Source: DASQUK01 sp046723645
Lineage (GTDB): Bacteria > Actinomycetota > Acidimicrobiia > Acidimicrobiales > VFJN01
DNA length: 33,986 nt
Direction of reading: 5' to 3'
Assembly (NCBI GenBank): GCA_046723645.1
Contig: JBKOUY010000046.1
Span: 1-33,986, forward strand
Part shown: positions 7,370-15,453 of the stretch, piece by piece
Layout: each line of letters begins with the position of its first letter
How positions within the stretch are numbered: position 1 is the stretch's first letter
The notes under the pieces: model-generated
Databases searched by the model: none
Told to the model about the DNA's origin: nothing
What the model saw: only the letters and a program-made list of their open reading frames with translations
Program-made: the position numbers and the translations under genes

Positions 7370-7702
7370 TCACGAGGCTTCCTCGTTGCGGTCGCGGCGG
7401 AAGCCGTGGCCGAAGAACCCGCCGCGGGGGCGGGCATGCGCGTGGAAGTGGTCGGGGATGTTGCGCATGTTGTCGTCGACGTAGTGGCCGTCGAAGACCC
7501 GGTCCGCGATGGCGGCCAGGCGACCCAGCATGTGCTCCAGGTCGGTGGCCGACGGATCGACCCCGTGCCAGCGCCAGACGACCATGGGCGTGGCGCAGAT
7601 CTCACAGTCGGCGATCCAGCACACGTCGTCCTCGTGGTACCAGGGAGTGATGCGTTCGGCTGCGCAGAGCAGGCAGCCATCGTGGCGTTTGCCGGGGGGC
7701 AC
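7370..7702 (-). CDS. Small CxxC/HIT-like protein
   Basis: A 110-residue protein. Two CxxC pairs (Cys10-Cys13 and Cys33-Cys36) could bind a zinc ion. Near the C-terminus IPDHFHAHARP contains HFHAHA (85-90), which resembles the HxHxH signature of histidine-triad (HIT) nucleotide hydrolases/transferases. The protein lacks other clear HIT landmarks and is short, so it may be a minimal HIT-like protein or an unrelated zinc protein. The GTG start at 7702 sits 8 nt behind a TACGCT box. The stop codon is embedded in a repetitive stretch (7341-7375) containing GCAC-TTC-GTGC. Confidence 0.7.
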   Translation of the reverse strand: MPPGKRHDGCLLCAAERITPWYHEDDVCWIADCEICATPMVVWRWHGVDPSATDLEHMLGRLAAIADRVFDGHYVDDNMRNIPDHFHAHARPRGGFFGHGFRRDRNEEAS

Positions 7703-7710
7703 GGCGATCG

Positions 7711-7716
7711 AGCGTA
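7711..7716 (-). promoter_or_regulatory. Leaderless-type -10 box (TACGCT)
   Basis: TACGCT on the minus strand, 8 nt before the GTG at 7702. Confidence 0.5.
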
Positions 7717-7778
7717 CAGGCGCCGGGAGCCCAACCCTCGCGGGGCCGCGAGCGGTTGGGGCGGCGGCCGGCCGTCGC

Positions 7779-7784
7779 TACCGT
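7779..7784 (+). promoter_or_regulatory. Leaderless-type -10 box (TACCGT)
   Basis: TACCGT, 7 nt before the ATG at 7792. It decides this start over an in-frame ATG at 7756, which would lie upstream of the promoter. Confidence 0.6.
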
Positions 7785-7791
7785 CGCGCCG

Positions 7792-8442
7792 ATGCCATCG
7801 GAATCCGTCGGCACGGGCTACCTCATCGTCCCCGGCGAGGGCTCGGGGCCGGGCATCCTCGTCCTCCACGCCTGGTGGGGTCTCACGCCGTTCTTCAAGG
7901 GCCTGTGCGACCGGCTGGCCGACCACGGCTTCGTGGCCCTGGCCCCCGACCTCTATGGCGGCAGGACCACCAGCGATCCCGAGGAGGCCAAGGCCATGCT
8001 CGCCGACGCCGACATGGACGCCACCCTCGAGCTCGTCCGGTCGAGCCTCCTCACCCTCCGCCGGATGCCCGTGACGCCCGACACACCGGTCGGCGTGCTG
8101 GGGTTCTCGATGGGCGCGTCGTGGGCGCTGTTGCTGGCCGGTCGCATGCCCGAGCTGGTCGACGCGACGACCGTGTTCTACGGATCGCAGAGCATCGACA
8201 TGGCCCCGGCCCGCTCGGCGTTCCTCGGCCACTTCGCCGAGACCGATCCCTGGGTCAGCGACGACGAGCTGACGCTCCTCGAGTCGGAGCTGCACCTGCT
8301 CGACAAGGACGTCACGTTCCACCGCTACCCCGGAACCGGCCACTGGTTCTTCGAGGCGGACCAGCCGGCGTACGACGAGGCGGCGGCCCAGCTGGCCTGG
8401 GACCGCACCCTGAAGTTCTTCCAGACCCACCTCGACGGCTAG
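7792..8442 (+). CDS. Dienelactone hydrolase family protein
   Basis: A 216-residue alpha/beta hydrolase. Family marks are HAWWGLTPFFK (oxyanion region), LAPDLYGG, nucleophile elbow GFSMGA with Ser106 (Cys in classic enzymes), acidic residue around Asp152 in FAETDPW, and His184 in PGTGHWF. It is the second such hydrolase in the window, about 5 kb from the first, with a more complete N-terminus. The substrate cannot be told. Transcribed rightward, probably leaderless, and its TAG stop directly abuts the stop codon of the converging metalloprotease gene with no base in between, so there is no room for a terminator. Confidence 0.9.
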   Translation: MPSESVGTGYLIVPGEGSGPGILVLHAWWGLTPFFKGLCDRLADHGFVALAPDLYGGRTTSDPEEAKAMLADADMDATLELVRSSLLTLRRMPVTPDTPVGVLGFSMGASWALLLAGRMPELVDATTVFYGSQSIDMAPARSAFLGHFAETDPWVSDDELTLLESELHLLDKDVTFHRYPGTGHWFFEADQPAYDEAAAQLAWDRTLKFFQTHLDG

Positions 8443-10065
8443 TCAGTCCACTCGGCAGTCCGTGATGGCGCGGTCGATGGCGGACATCACCTCCGCCGGT
8501 GGCTCGGCCGACTCGTTGGCCTGGACGAGCTTGTCCAAAGGCACGGCGCGGACGAAGCAGTCGGCCGCGTCGAACGCCTCGTCGACGTCGCCCGCCGTCC
8601 CGCCTGCGGCCAGCATGACCTGCGCCCGGACCGCCGGAAGGGTCAGGGCGTCGAGCGCGTCACGCGACGACCGGGTACCGGCCCCCGGCTCGCACGTGGA
8701 CACGAGAGCGCGGCCGCCGTCGGACCGCACCTGCGCGGCACCCGTCGGGCCGGCGGAGGCCCACGCCTGGAGCGCCCCGAGCAGCTCCTCGCCGTCCCGG
8801 GCCGAATCACCCTCCACCGCCAGATCCATGCAGGTCTTCCCGCCGCGGTCGTAGACGACGTAGGCGTCGCCGCCCCAGCCGTCGACCGCCGAGAGTGCGT
8901 CCAGCGGATCGATCCGCTCGCTGAGCAGGAGGAAGAGCGGCAGTGCCCCGAGGCTGTCGTCCTCACCGATCTGCTCGCCGCCGCCCGGCACGCTGGGAGC
9001 GGCCACATCGAGAGCCGACTGGCCGGAGAAGTACGACCTGGGATCGACCATCTGCTCGGTCGTCATCGGTGGGTCGTCGAACGCCTCGTCGACGGCGCTG
9101 TTGCCCCCGTCGGCGGCGATCAGCTCGACGAGCCACGGCCCCAGCGCGTAGGGCGCCCCCTCCATGGCCACCAGCACCCCGGGGATGGCGCCGAGCTGCT
9201 CCTCTGCGTCGCCGGAGGTCTCGTCGGCGGCGTCCAGGTAGCTGTCCCGCTCGTCGCTCGGCAGCGAGCGAACGTACGCCTGCTGGATGCGGGTGGCGTC
9301 CCCCTCGATGAGCGCCAGGTAGCCGCTGAGCTGGTCACCGGTCGGATCGACGTCTTCGAGCATCTCCTCGAGGTCGAAGTGCTGGTCCTGGAGCACGTGG
9401 ACGAGCTCGTGCGCGAGCGTGACCCGCAGGTCGGTGTTCATGTCGGTGCCCCGCACGGCGATGCGTTCGGTCAGGGGGTCGTAGAAGGCGACGGTGGCGG
9501 TGTCGGACAGGTCGTTCGCCGACTCCACCGGGTCGAAGTCCGCCGGCACCAACCCCAGCGCCCGGAGCGGCGCCGTGCCCTCCTCGATCATGCGCCGATC
9601 GCCGTTGGTGAGCTGGGACTCGTCGACCCGGGTCCGCTGCGAGTACTGCTCGGCCGTGAGGAAGTCCACGGGGACGGGGTGGTCGAAGTGCAGCCCGCGC
9701 TCCTCCTCGACAAAGGCGGCCAGGTCGACCACGCGCGGGTCCCACCGGTCGGGGTGCCACGTCGCCCGGTCCTCGGTGACGACGTAGATGGCACCTGCGG
9801 TCACCCCGAGGCAGGCGACGACGGCGACCGTCGCCAGCAGACGCGACCTCCGGCGGGGACCCACCGGGAGGGGTGGCGGAGCTAGGTGTCGTGGAGGGGC
9901 CCACTGCGGCCGGGCCGGCGCGTACGCCGGTGGCGGCATCCAGGGACGTGCCGGGGGCGGGGGAGGGGGCGGCGGCGGAGGCGCCGCGGGCGGGGGCCAC
10001 GCCGGGGGTGGCCACGCCGGCGAAGGCCACGCCCGGGGAGGCCCCGGCGGTGGGTGGTCAGTCAT
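8443..10065 (-). CDS. Membrane-anchored HExxH metalloprotease-like protein with proline-rich N-terminus
   Basis: A 540-residue protein. Residues 1-70 are extremely Pro-rich (including ten prolines in a row around 29-38), residues about 74-96 form one membrane helix after a basic RRRSR, and the rest is probably outside the membrane. AHELVHVLQDQHFDL holds the zinc site His219-Glu220-His223, and IEGDA downstream offers a gluzincin-like third ligand. The pattern VTLAHELVH, then QDQHFDL and EGDATR, is seen in uncharacterised actinobacterial metalloprotease-like proteins; the target is unknown. The ATG overlaps the trpA stop (ATGA), so it is the last gene of the trp operon and translationally coupled to it, which is an odd place for a surface protease. 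The start is fixed by that overlap. Confidence 0.85.
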   Translation of the reverse strand: MTDHPPPGPPRAWPSPAWPPPAWPPPAAPPPPPPPPPPARPWMPPPAYAPARPQWAPPRHLAPPPLPVGPRRRSRLLATVAVVACLGVTAGAIYVVTEDRATWHPDRWDPRVVDLAAFVEEERGLHFDHPVPVDFLTAEQYSQRTRVDESQLTNGDRRMIEEGTAPLRALGLVPADFDPVESANDLSDTATVAFYDPLTERIAVRGTDMNTDLRVTLAHELVHVLQDQHFDLEEMLEDVDPTGDQLSGYLALIEGDATRIQQAYVRSLPSDERDSYLDAADETSGDAEEQLGAIPGVLVAMEGAPYALGPWLVELIAADGGNSAVDEAFDDPPMTTEQMVDPRSYFSGQSALDVAAPSVPGGGEQIGEDDSLGALPLFLLLSERIDPLDALSAVDGWGGDAYVVYDRGGKTCMDLAVEGDSARDGEELLGALQAWASAGPTGAAQVRSDGGRALVSTCEPGAGTRSSRDALDALTLPAVRAQVMLAAGGTAGDVDEAFDAADCFVRAVPLDKLVQANESAEPPAEVMSAIDRAITDCRVD

Positions 10066-10862
10066 CCGACGTCGTCCAGGCCGGTGCGCAGCTGGCGCAC
10101 GAACGCCGCGGCCTCGTCGGGGCCGCCGCCGTCGAGCAACCGCCGGACCAGGGCCGAGCCAACGATCACGCCGTCGGCCACGGCCGCCAGGTCGGCCGCC
10201 TGCTGGGGTGTGGACACGCCCACGCCGACCAACACCGGCTTGTCGGTCACGGCCTTGAGCCGTGCCGCGATGTCGAGCGCGCTGCGCTGCAGCCGGTCGC
10301 GCTCGCCCGTGACACCCAGCAGGCCCACGCCGTAGACCCAGCCGCGGCTGCGGGCGCAGATCCGAACCAGGCGTTCGTCGGACGCGGTGGGCGCGGCCAG
10401 CAGGATCGTCTCGACCCCGCTTCCGTCGGCCGCTGCGGCCCACTCCCCCACCTCTTCGAGCGGGAGATCGGGCACGATCGCCCCGGCGACGCCGGCGGCC
10501 GCCAGGGAGGACGCAAACCGCTCGTGGCCGGTGTGGTGGACGGTGTTGTAGTACGTCATCACGACCGGGGGAACACCCCCGGCGTCGAGCCGGCCCAGGG
10601 CGTCGACGATGGCGTGGGGGGAAGCGCCCGCCGCCAGCGCCCGCTCCGACGCTGCCTGGATCGTGGGCCCGTCGATGACCGGGTCCGAGAAGGGGATGCC
10701 CACCTCCACGGCGTCCGCACCGGCGTCAGCCACCGCCTCGACGACCCGCTCCCAGCCGGGCAGGCCCCCCGTCACGTAGGGAACGAGCAGCTTGCGCCCG
10801 GCGGTCCGGGCGGAGCGCAGGCGCGACTCCAGGGCACCGGTCACCGCTACGCCCGTCGTCAT
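10062..10862 (-). CDS. trpA: Tryptophan synthase alpha subunit
   Basis: Cleaves indole-3-glycerol phosphate to indole and glyceraldehyde 3-phosphate, passing indole to TrpB. The 266-residue TIM barrel shows the catalytic pair Glu53 (AVEVGIPFSDP) and Asp64 (VIDGPTIQ), the phosphate-binding end VGVGVSTPQQA and VIVGSAL. ATG at 10862 overlaps the trpB stop as ATGA, and its own stop overlaps the metalloprotease start in the same way. Part of trpF-trpB-trpA. Confidence 0.97.
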   Translation of the reverse strand: MTTGVAVTGALESRLRSARTAGRKLLVPYVTGGLPGWERVVEAVADAGADAVEVGIPFSDPVIDGPTIQAASERALAAGASPHAIVDALGRLDAGGVPPVVMTYYNTVHHTGHERFASSLAAAGVAGAIVPDLPLEEVGEWAAAADGSGVETILLAAPTASDERLVRICARSRGWVYGVGLLGVTGERDRLQRSALDIAARLKAVTDKPVLVGVGVSTPQQAADLAAVADGVIVGSALVRRLLDGGGPDEAAAFVRQLRTGLDDVG

Positions 10863-12076
10863 CCGTCGATGTCCCCGGGCCCGCCCGGCCCGCCGGCCGT
10901 GCCCATGAGCCGGGCGACCTGTTCGACGTCCTTGTCCCCGCGGCCGGACATGTTGAGGAGCACGACCTTGCCGGCCAGCCTGTCCCGCTCCCGGCTGATC
11001 CATGCCAGCCCGTGGGCCGATTCGAGTGCCGGGATGATGCCCTCCGTGCGAGCCAGCAGTGCGAACGCGTCGAGCACCTCGGCGTCGGTCACCGGGACGT
11101 AGCGGGCCCGGCCGATCGTGGCCAGGTGGGCGTGCTCGGGCCCGATGCCCGGGTAGTCCAGGCCTGCGGACACCGATTCGGCCTCGAGCACCTGGCCGTC
11201 CTCGTCCTGGAGCAGCAGCGACCTGGAGCCGTGGACCACGCCCGGGACCCCCCGGCCCACGGCGGCGCCGCCGGCCGGCTCGGCGCCCACGAGCTCCACG
11301 CCGGCAACGTCGACGAACGCGGAGAAGATGCCGATGGCGTTGGAACCGCCGCCCACGCACGCCACCACGACGTCGGGATCCCGGCCCAGCAGCGCGCGGG
11401 CCTGGTCGCGGGCCTCGTCACCCACGACGCGCTGAAGCTCACGGACCAGGAAGGGGTAGGGGTGCGGACCCATGGCCGAGCCCACGCAGTAGTGCGTCGA
11501 CTCGACGGTCGCCACCCAGTCGCGCAGGGCCTCGTTGATGGCGTCCTTCAGGGTCCGGCTGCCCGACGACGCCGGCCGCACCTCCGCCCCCAGCAGCCGC
11601 ATGCGGAAGACGTTGAGGGCCTGGCGCTCCATGTCGACGTCGCCCATGTAGACGGTGCACTCGAGTCCCAGCAGGGCGGCGGCGGTGGCGGTCGCCACCC
11701 CGTGCTGGCCGGCCCCGGTCTCGGCCACCAGCCGGGTCTTGCCCATGCGCCTGGCGAGCAGCGCCTGACCGAGCACGTTGTTGATCTTGTGGGACCCGGT
11801 GTGGTTGAGGTCCTCGCGCTTGAGCAGCACCCGCGTGCCCAGCTCGGCCGACAGGTTGGCGCAGTCGGTGAGGAGGGACGGCCGGCCGGCGAAGTCGCGC
11901 AGCAGGCGATCGAGCTCCGCGCGGAACCCGGCGTCCGCCCACGCGTCGCGGAACTCCCGCTCGAGCTCCTCACACGCCGGGACCAGAGTCTCGGGGACGA
12001 AGCGGCCGCCGAAGTCGCCGAACCGCCCCCGCCTCCCGGGGTCTCCCATCAACGTCGTGGCCGCGGCCTGGCTCAT
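10859..12076 (-). CDS. trpB: Tryptophan synthase beta subunit
   Basis: PLP enzyme condensing indole with serine to tryptophan. The 405-residue protein has the cofactor lysine Lys97 in HTGSHKINN, GAGQHGVA, the phosphate-cradle CVGGGSNAIG and the C-terminal SGRGDKD. It starts GRFGDFGGRFVPETL, typical of canonical TrpB1 rather than TrpB2. Both ends overlap neighbours by ATGA (trpF stop, trpA start), giving tight stoichiometric coupling with trpA. Confidence 0.98.
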   Translation of the reverse strand: MSQAAATTLMGDPGRRGRFGDFGGRFVPETLVPACEELEREFRDAWADAGFRAELDRLLRDFAGRPSLLTDCANLSAELGTRVLLKREDLNHTGSHKINNVLGQALLARRMGKTRLVAETGAGQHGVATATAAALLGLECTVYMGDVDMERQALNVFRMRLLGAEVRPASSGSRTLKDAINEALRDWVATVESTHYCVGSAMGPHPYPFLVRELQRVVGDEARDQARALLGRDPDVVVACVGGGSNAIGIFSAFVDVAGVELVGAEPAGGAAVGRGVPGVVHGSRSLLLQDEDGQVLEAESVSAGLDYPGIGPEHAHLATIGRARYVPVTDAEVLDAFALLARTEGIIPALESAHGLAWISRERDRLAGKVVLLNMSGRGDKDVEQVARLMGTAGGPGGPGDIDG

Positions 12077-12744
12077 GGGCGCTCGTCGACCATCCAGTCG
12101 AAGGGCCGGTCGAGTCGGTCGCCCTGGGACGGCGGCGGGGACGGCTCGGCGGCCTTCGCGGCGGTGACGAATGCCCGCACCTTCGTGGCGTCCTTGTGGC
12201 CGGGCGACGACTCGACGCCGCTGGCGGCGTCCACACCCCAGGGGCGGACCACCCGCACGGCGTCGGCCACGTTGGCCGGCGTGAGCCCGCCCGCGAGGAT
12301 CACCCGGCGGTTGAACGGCGCGCCCTCGGCCAGCGACCAGTCGAACACGTCACCCGAGCCGGGGGTGGCCGAGTCGATCAGGATCGCATCGGCCCCGTAG
12401 TCATCGGCGGCCTCCAGCTCGGGGTCGCCGGCCGCGAACGCCTTGATCACCAGCCGGACGCGCTGGCGGATCCAGTGCGAGTCACCGGGCGTCTCCCCGC
12501 CGTGTAGCTGCGCCGCCCGCAGTCTCGTGTGGTGGATGGTGTCGACGACGCGCTGGCGGGACTCGTCCCGGAACACGCCCACGGTGACGATCTCGGCGGG
12601 CAGCCGCTTCACGATGTCCGCCGCCTTCTGCGGTGCGATCTGGCGCGGCGAGGGGGCGAAGACGAAGCCGACCGCATCGGCGCCCATGGCCACCGCCAGG
12701 AGCGCGTCCTCCTCGCTGGTGACGCCGCAGATCTTGACGAACAC
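12073..12744 (-). CDS. trpF: Phosphoribosylanthranilate isomerase
   Basis: Converts phosphoribosylanthranilate to CdRP. The 223-residue barrel begins VKICGVTS with general base Cys6, has GFVFAPSPRQ, AQLHG, and general acid Asp124 in ILIDSATPGSG, then AGGLTPANV and GVDAASGVES. The C-terminus has a polar tail of about 25 residues (PPPSQGDRL region). A GTG start at 12744 lies 6 nt after a TAGCCT box. Its presence next to a separate hisA means this organism does not depend on a bifunctional PriA. Confidence 0.96.
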   Translation of the reverse strand: MFVKICGVTSEEDALLAVAMGADAVGFVFAPSPRQIAPQKAADIVKRLPAEIVTVGVFRDESRQRVVDTIHHTRLRAAQLHGGETPGDSHWIRQRVRLVIKAFAAGDPELEAADDYGADAILIDSATPGSGDVFDWSLAEGAPFNRRVILAGGLTPANVADAVRVVRPWGVDAASGVESSPGHKDATKVRAFVTAAKAAEPSPPPSQGDRLDRPFDWMVDERP

Positions 12745-12750
12745 GGTGGC

Positions 12751-12756
12751 AGGCTA
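12751..12756 (-). promoter_or_regulatory. Leaderless-type -10 box (TAGCCT) before trpF
   Basis: TAGCCT, 6 nt before the trpF GTG, within the 53-bp gap after trpC. It suggests trpFBA can be transcribed independently of trpC. Confidence 0.6.
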
Positions 12757-12797
12757 GTGGGCCGTCCACGCGGCCCTGGCGCGGTTAACCCGGCGCG

Positions 12798-13610
12798 CTA
12801 CCGGGCGGAACCGGCCGTCCGCAGCGCCCTGACCGCACCCACAGGGTCGCCGGAGGTCACGAGCGACTCCCCCACCAACACGGCGTCGAACCCGGCCCCG
12901 GCCAGGGCGGCGGCATCCTCCGGCCCCCGGATCCCCGACTCGGCGACCCGGACCACGTCGCCCCCGCGCTCCGACAGCGCCCGGCCCACCCGCAGCCCCC
13001 GATTGGTGTCGACCTCGAAGGTGACGAGGTCGCGCTGGTTGACGCCCACCAGGTTGGCGCCCGCCGCAAGAGCCCGGTCGAGCTCGCCCTCGTCGTGCAC
13101 CTCGACCAGCGCATCGAGCCCCAGGTCGCCGGCCAGCGCGTGGAAGTCCCGCAGCTCGGCGTCGTCGAGTGCGGCGACGATGAGGAGCACGGCGTCGGCG
13201 CCCATCAGGCGCGCGTCGCACACGTCCGCGGCGGCGACCGTGAAGTCCTTGCGCAGCACCGGGAGGGCGGACGCCCGGCGGGCGTCCCGTAGGTCGCCGG
13301 GAGACCCCCCGAAGAACTCGCTGTCCGTCAGCACCGAGAGGCAGGTGGCCCCGCCGCTCTCGTAGGCGCGGGCGAGTGCGGTCGGGTCGAGGAGTGCATC
13401 GAGGTCACCCTTGGACGGCGAGCGCCGCTTGACCTCGGCGATCACGCCCAGTCCCGCGACCGACCGGAGTGCGGCGGTGAACCCCCGGGTCGGCGGCCGG
13501 GACTGCGCCTCGCCGACGAGGCCGTCGAGCCGCCGGGCATCGGACCGCACCCGCTGCCGGTGGGCGGCGACGATGCGGTCGAGGTAGGTCGCCACCCGCT
13601 GGTCAGGCAC
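12798..13610 (-). CDS. trpC: Indole-3-glycerol-phosphate synthase
   Basis: Ring closure of CdRP to indole-3-glycerol phosphate. The 270-residue barrel shows GVIAEVKRRSPSKG with catalytic Glu59 and Lys61, Lys121 in VLRKDFTV, LVEVHDEGEL, GVNQRDL and the phosphate site AESGIRG and VGESLV. It begins with the N-terminal helix YLDRIVAAHR of the family. Monofunctional (no fused TrpF). GTG start 12 bp after the ABM-family gene. Confidence 0.97.
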   Translation of the reverse strand: MPDQRVATYLDRIVAAHRQRVRSDARRLDGLVGEAQSRPPTRGFTAALRSVAGLGVIAEVKRRSPSKGDLDALLDPTALARAYESGGATCLSVLTDSEFFGGSPGDLRDARRASALPVLRKDFTVAAADVCDARLMGADAVLLIVAALDDAELRDFHALAGDLGLDALVEVHDEGELDRALAAGANLVGVNQRDLVTFEVDTNRGLRVGRALSERGGDVVRVAESGIRGPEDAAALAGAGFDAVLVGESLVTSGDPVGAVRALRTAGSAR

Positions 13611-13622
13611 GCCGCATCCCGG

Positions 13623-13940
13623 TCACCCGGTCGCCGCGTCGCCCTTCCGCTTGACGATCTCGACCCGGCGCAGGTCCGCGGGCCCGTCGAGCAGGCCGCC
13701 CAGCGAGCCGAACGCCTCCGCCATCGCAGGGCTGGACATGTGGGCCTCGAAGGCCGCCTCGTCCGCGTACAGCTCCGTGAGCCAGATGGCCGCCGGGTCC
13801 GTCGTGTCGGCGTACAGGACGTACTGCAGGGTCCCGGGCTCGGATTCGGCGGCCTCCACGAGGCGGCCCAGCGCAGCCATGGCCTCGTCGCGCTTGCCTT
13901 CGGCGGCATTGATCCTGACGATGTAAGCGACCTGGGACAT
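13623..13940 (-). CDS. Antibiotic biosynthesis monooxygenase (ABM/YgiN-like) family protein
   Basis: A 105-residue protein of the dimeric alpha-beta barrel (ferredoxin-like) ABM fold. Marks are the opening VAYIVRINAAEGKRDEA, EPGTLQYVLYADTTDPAAIWLTELYADEAAFEAHM split over strand and helix, and HMSSPAMAEAF. Members include quinol monooxygenases but many have no known substrate. It lies between the J-domain gene and trpC on the same strand; TAGCGT ends 8 nt before its ATG, so trpC may be read from this promoter. No obvious role in Trp synthesis. Confidence 0.88.
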   Translation of the reverse strand: MSQVAYIVRINAAEGKRDEAMAALGRLVEAAESEPGTLQYVLYADTTDPAAIWLTELYADEAAFEAHMSSPAMAEAFGSLGGLLDGPADLRRVEIVKRKGDAATG

Positions 13941-13948
13941 GGGGCGGA

Positions 13949-13954
13949 ACGCTA
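13949..13954 (-). promoter_or_regulatory. Leaderless-type -10 box (TAGCGT)
   Basis: TAGCGT, 8 nt before the ATG at 13940; likely promoter for the ABM gene and trpC. Confidence 0.55.
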
Positions 13955-13964
13955 GCCGCGGAGG

Positions 13965-14513
13965 TCAACTTTTCGGGCCGCGCGCCATGGCCCGCAGCGG
14001 GGCGAGGACGAACAGCCCGCCTGCCGCGATGAACGCGCCTGCGGCGAGCGCCATCAGTGTCGGCGCCGTGAAGAAGATGCCCGCCACGAACAGGCCGACC
14101 GCCGCCATCAGCATGGCGGGCGGAAGGATCGCCCACCAGCCGACGAGAGCCCGGGTGGGCGCGATGGGGCGTCCGTCGGCCAGGTCGGCCCATTCGTCGG
14201 CCGTGAGCCGTGCGTCGGGGTCGATGGGCCAGTGGTCGCCGTCCGCAGCCCACGGCACGTACGCCGGCGGCGCGTCGTCCGGCGCCACGAACGACACGTC
14301 GCGGGCGTCCCCGGCCAGCGCCCGGTCGTAGGCGGCCCGCCTGACCGGGTCTCCGAGCACGGCCCACGCGACGTTGAGCGCCCGCATGCGGCCCGGGTCG
14401 CCGCCCGCGTCGGGATGGTGGTCACGCGCGGCCGCCCGATACGCGGCCCGCACCTCGGCGTGCGTGGCGCTGGCCGGGACGCCCAAGACGTCGTAGTGGC
14501 TGGGAGGCGTCAC
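13965..14513 (-). CDS. Membrane-bound J-domain protein
   Basis: A 182-residue protein. Residues about 6-66 form a J domain (HYDVLGVPASATHAEVRAAY) with the Hsp70-activating HPD at 33-35, and a short YDRAL end. A Pro/Asp-rich linker (70-120) leads to two membrane helices at about 124-147 and 149-171. It lacks the Gly/Phe and zinc regions of DnaJ, so it would recruit DnaK to the membrane for a specific task. The GTG start lies 2 nt after the ygfZ stop; a TTG at 14519 overlapping that stop is an alternative. The coupling to ygfZ suggests a joint role but this is inference. Confidence 0.87.
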   Translation of the reverse strand: MTPPSHYDVLGVPASATHAEVRAAYRAAARDHHPDAGGDPGRMRALNVAWAVLGDPVRRAAYDRALAGDARDVSFVAPDDAPPAYVPWAADGDHWPIDPDARLTADEWADLADGRPIAPTRALVGWWAILPPAMLMAAVGLFVAGIFFTAPTLMALAAGAFIAAGGLFVLAPLRAMARGPKS

Positions 14514-14515
14514 CG

Positions 14516-15412
14516 TCAACCGATCGGCAGTTCGACGACGGTGACCGCCAGCTCGGCGTCGCCGCTGCGCACTTCGGCGGCGGCCGGCGGCGTCACGCCC
14601 CGGCGGACGTAGGCGAGCGCCACTGCTCGACCGGTCCCCGGCGCAGCGGCCGCCGAGGTCACGGTGCCGACCTCGGCGCCGTCGACTACCACGGCTGCGC
14701 CCACGGGCGGTACGCCGCCGGCGCCGGCGACGAGCCCGCGCAGGCGGCGGGGGACGTGTCCGCCGCGGCTGTCGATCCGGGCGACCAGCTCCTGGCCGGT
14801 GAAGCAGCCCTTGGTGAAGCTGACGGAGGCGTCGATGACCCACTGGCCCGCCTCGGCCGGAATTGTGGCATCGGTGAGCTCGGCACCCATGAGCGGCACC
14901 CCCGATCGGATGCGCAGGGCCGCGTACGACGACGGGTCGGCCTCGGGTACGCCAACCGGCGGCCCGACGGACCTTCCCAGCAGGTCCATGCCGTCGACCC
15001 CCGGCCACCCGGCCGGGGCCGCCACGGCGTCCTCCCCGGTGGCGGCGGGCACGGCTGCGGCGGCCCCAGGTCCCCGGAGCGCGACGCTTCGCCAGTCGAG
15101 CGGATCGACGTCGGCCTTGGTGCGGAGCAGGAACCGTCGCAGGCGTGCGATCAGGGCGTCGCCGTGTCCGCCATCGACGTCGACGACCACCTCGTCGTCG
15201 CCCGTGCGCGTCACCCTGACCCAGGCGTCGACCTTGCCCGCCGGTTGCAGCACGAACGAGCGCGCGCTGGATCCGACCGCGAGCGCCTCGATGTCCTGGC
15301 TGAGCTGGCCTTGGAGGTATGCAATCGCGTCCGGTCCCGCCACCCTGACCGCGTCCCGCGGCTCGGGGAACCACCCCAGCGTGGTACGGAGGTCGATCGC
15401 GGCGCCGGGCAT
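14516..15412 (-). CDS. ygfZ: Folate-binding YgfZ/CAF17-like iron-sulfur cluster protein
   Basis: A 298-residue GcvT-related protein. The YgfZ signature K-G-C-[FY]-x-G-Q-E reads KGCFTGQE at 201-208. The N-terminal half has VRVAGPDAIAYLQGQLSQD, the folate-fold opening of the family. YgfZ/Iba57 proteins help make or repair certain 4Fe-4S enzymes. ATG at 15412, 41 bp after trpE. A degenerate -10 (CAGACT) ends 7 nt before the start. The J-domain gene follows with 2 nt between. Confidence 0.93.
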   Translation of the reverse strand: MPGAAIDLRTTLGWFPEPRDAVRVAGPDAIAYLQGQLSQDIEALAVGSSARSFVLQPAGKVDAWVRVTRTGDDEVVVDVDGGHGDALIARLRRFLLRTKADVDPLDWRSVALRGPGAAAAVPAATGEDAVAAPAGWPGVDGMDLLGRSVGPPVGVPEADPSSYAALRIRSGVPLMGAELTDATIPAEAGQWVIDASVSFTKGCFTGQELVARIDSRGGHVPRRLRGLVAGAGGVPPVGAAVVVDGAEVGTVTSAAAAPGTGRAVALAYVRRGVTPPAAAEVRSGDAELAVTVVELPIG

Positions 15413-15453
15413 GCCGTCCAGTCTGGCACCGCGGGACGCAGCGCCGGCGGGGC

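Noticed and set aside
7341..7375. CRISPR-like or IS-end repeat (GCTCGCAC-TTC-GTGCTCGCTC)
   Set aside because: Only one copy with short internal repeats and no spacers or transposase; it overlaps the stop codon of the CxxC gene.
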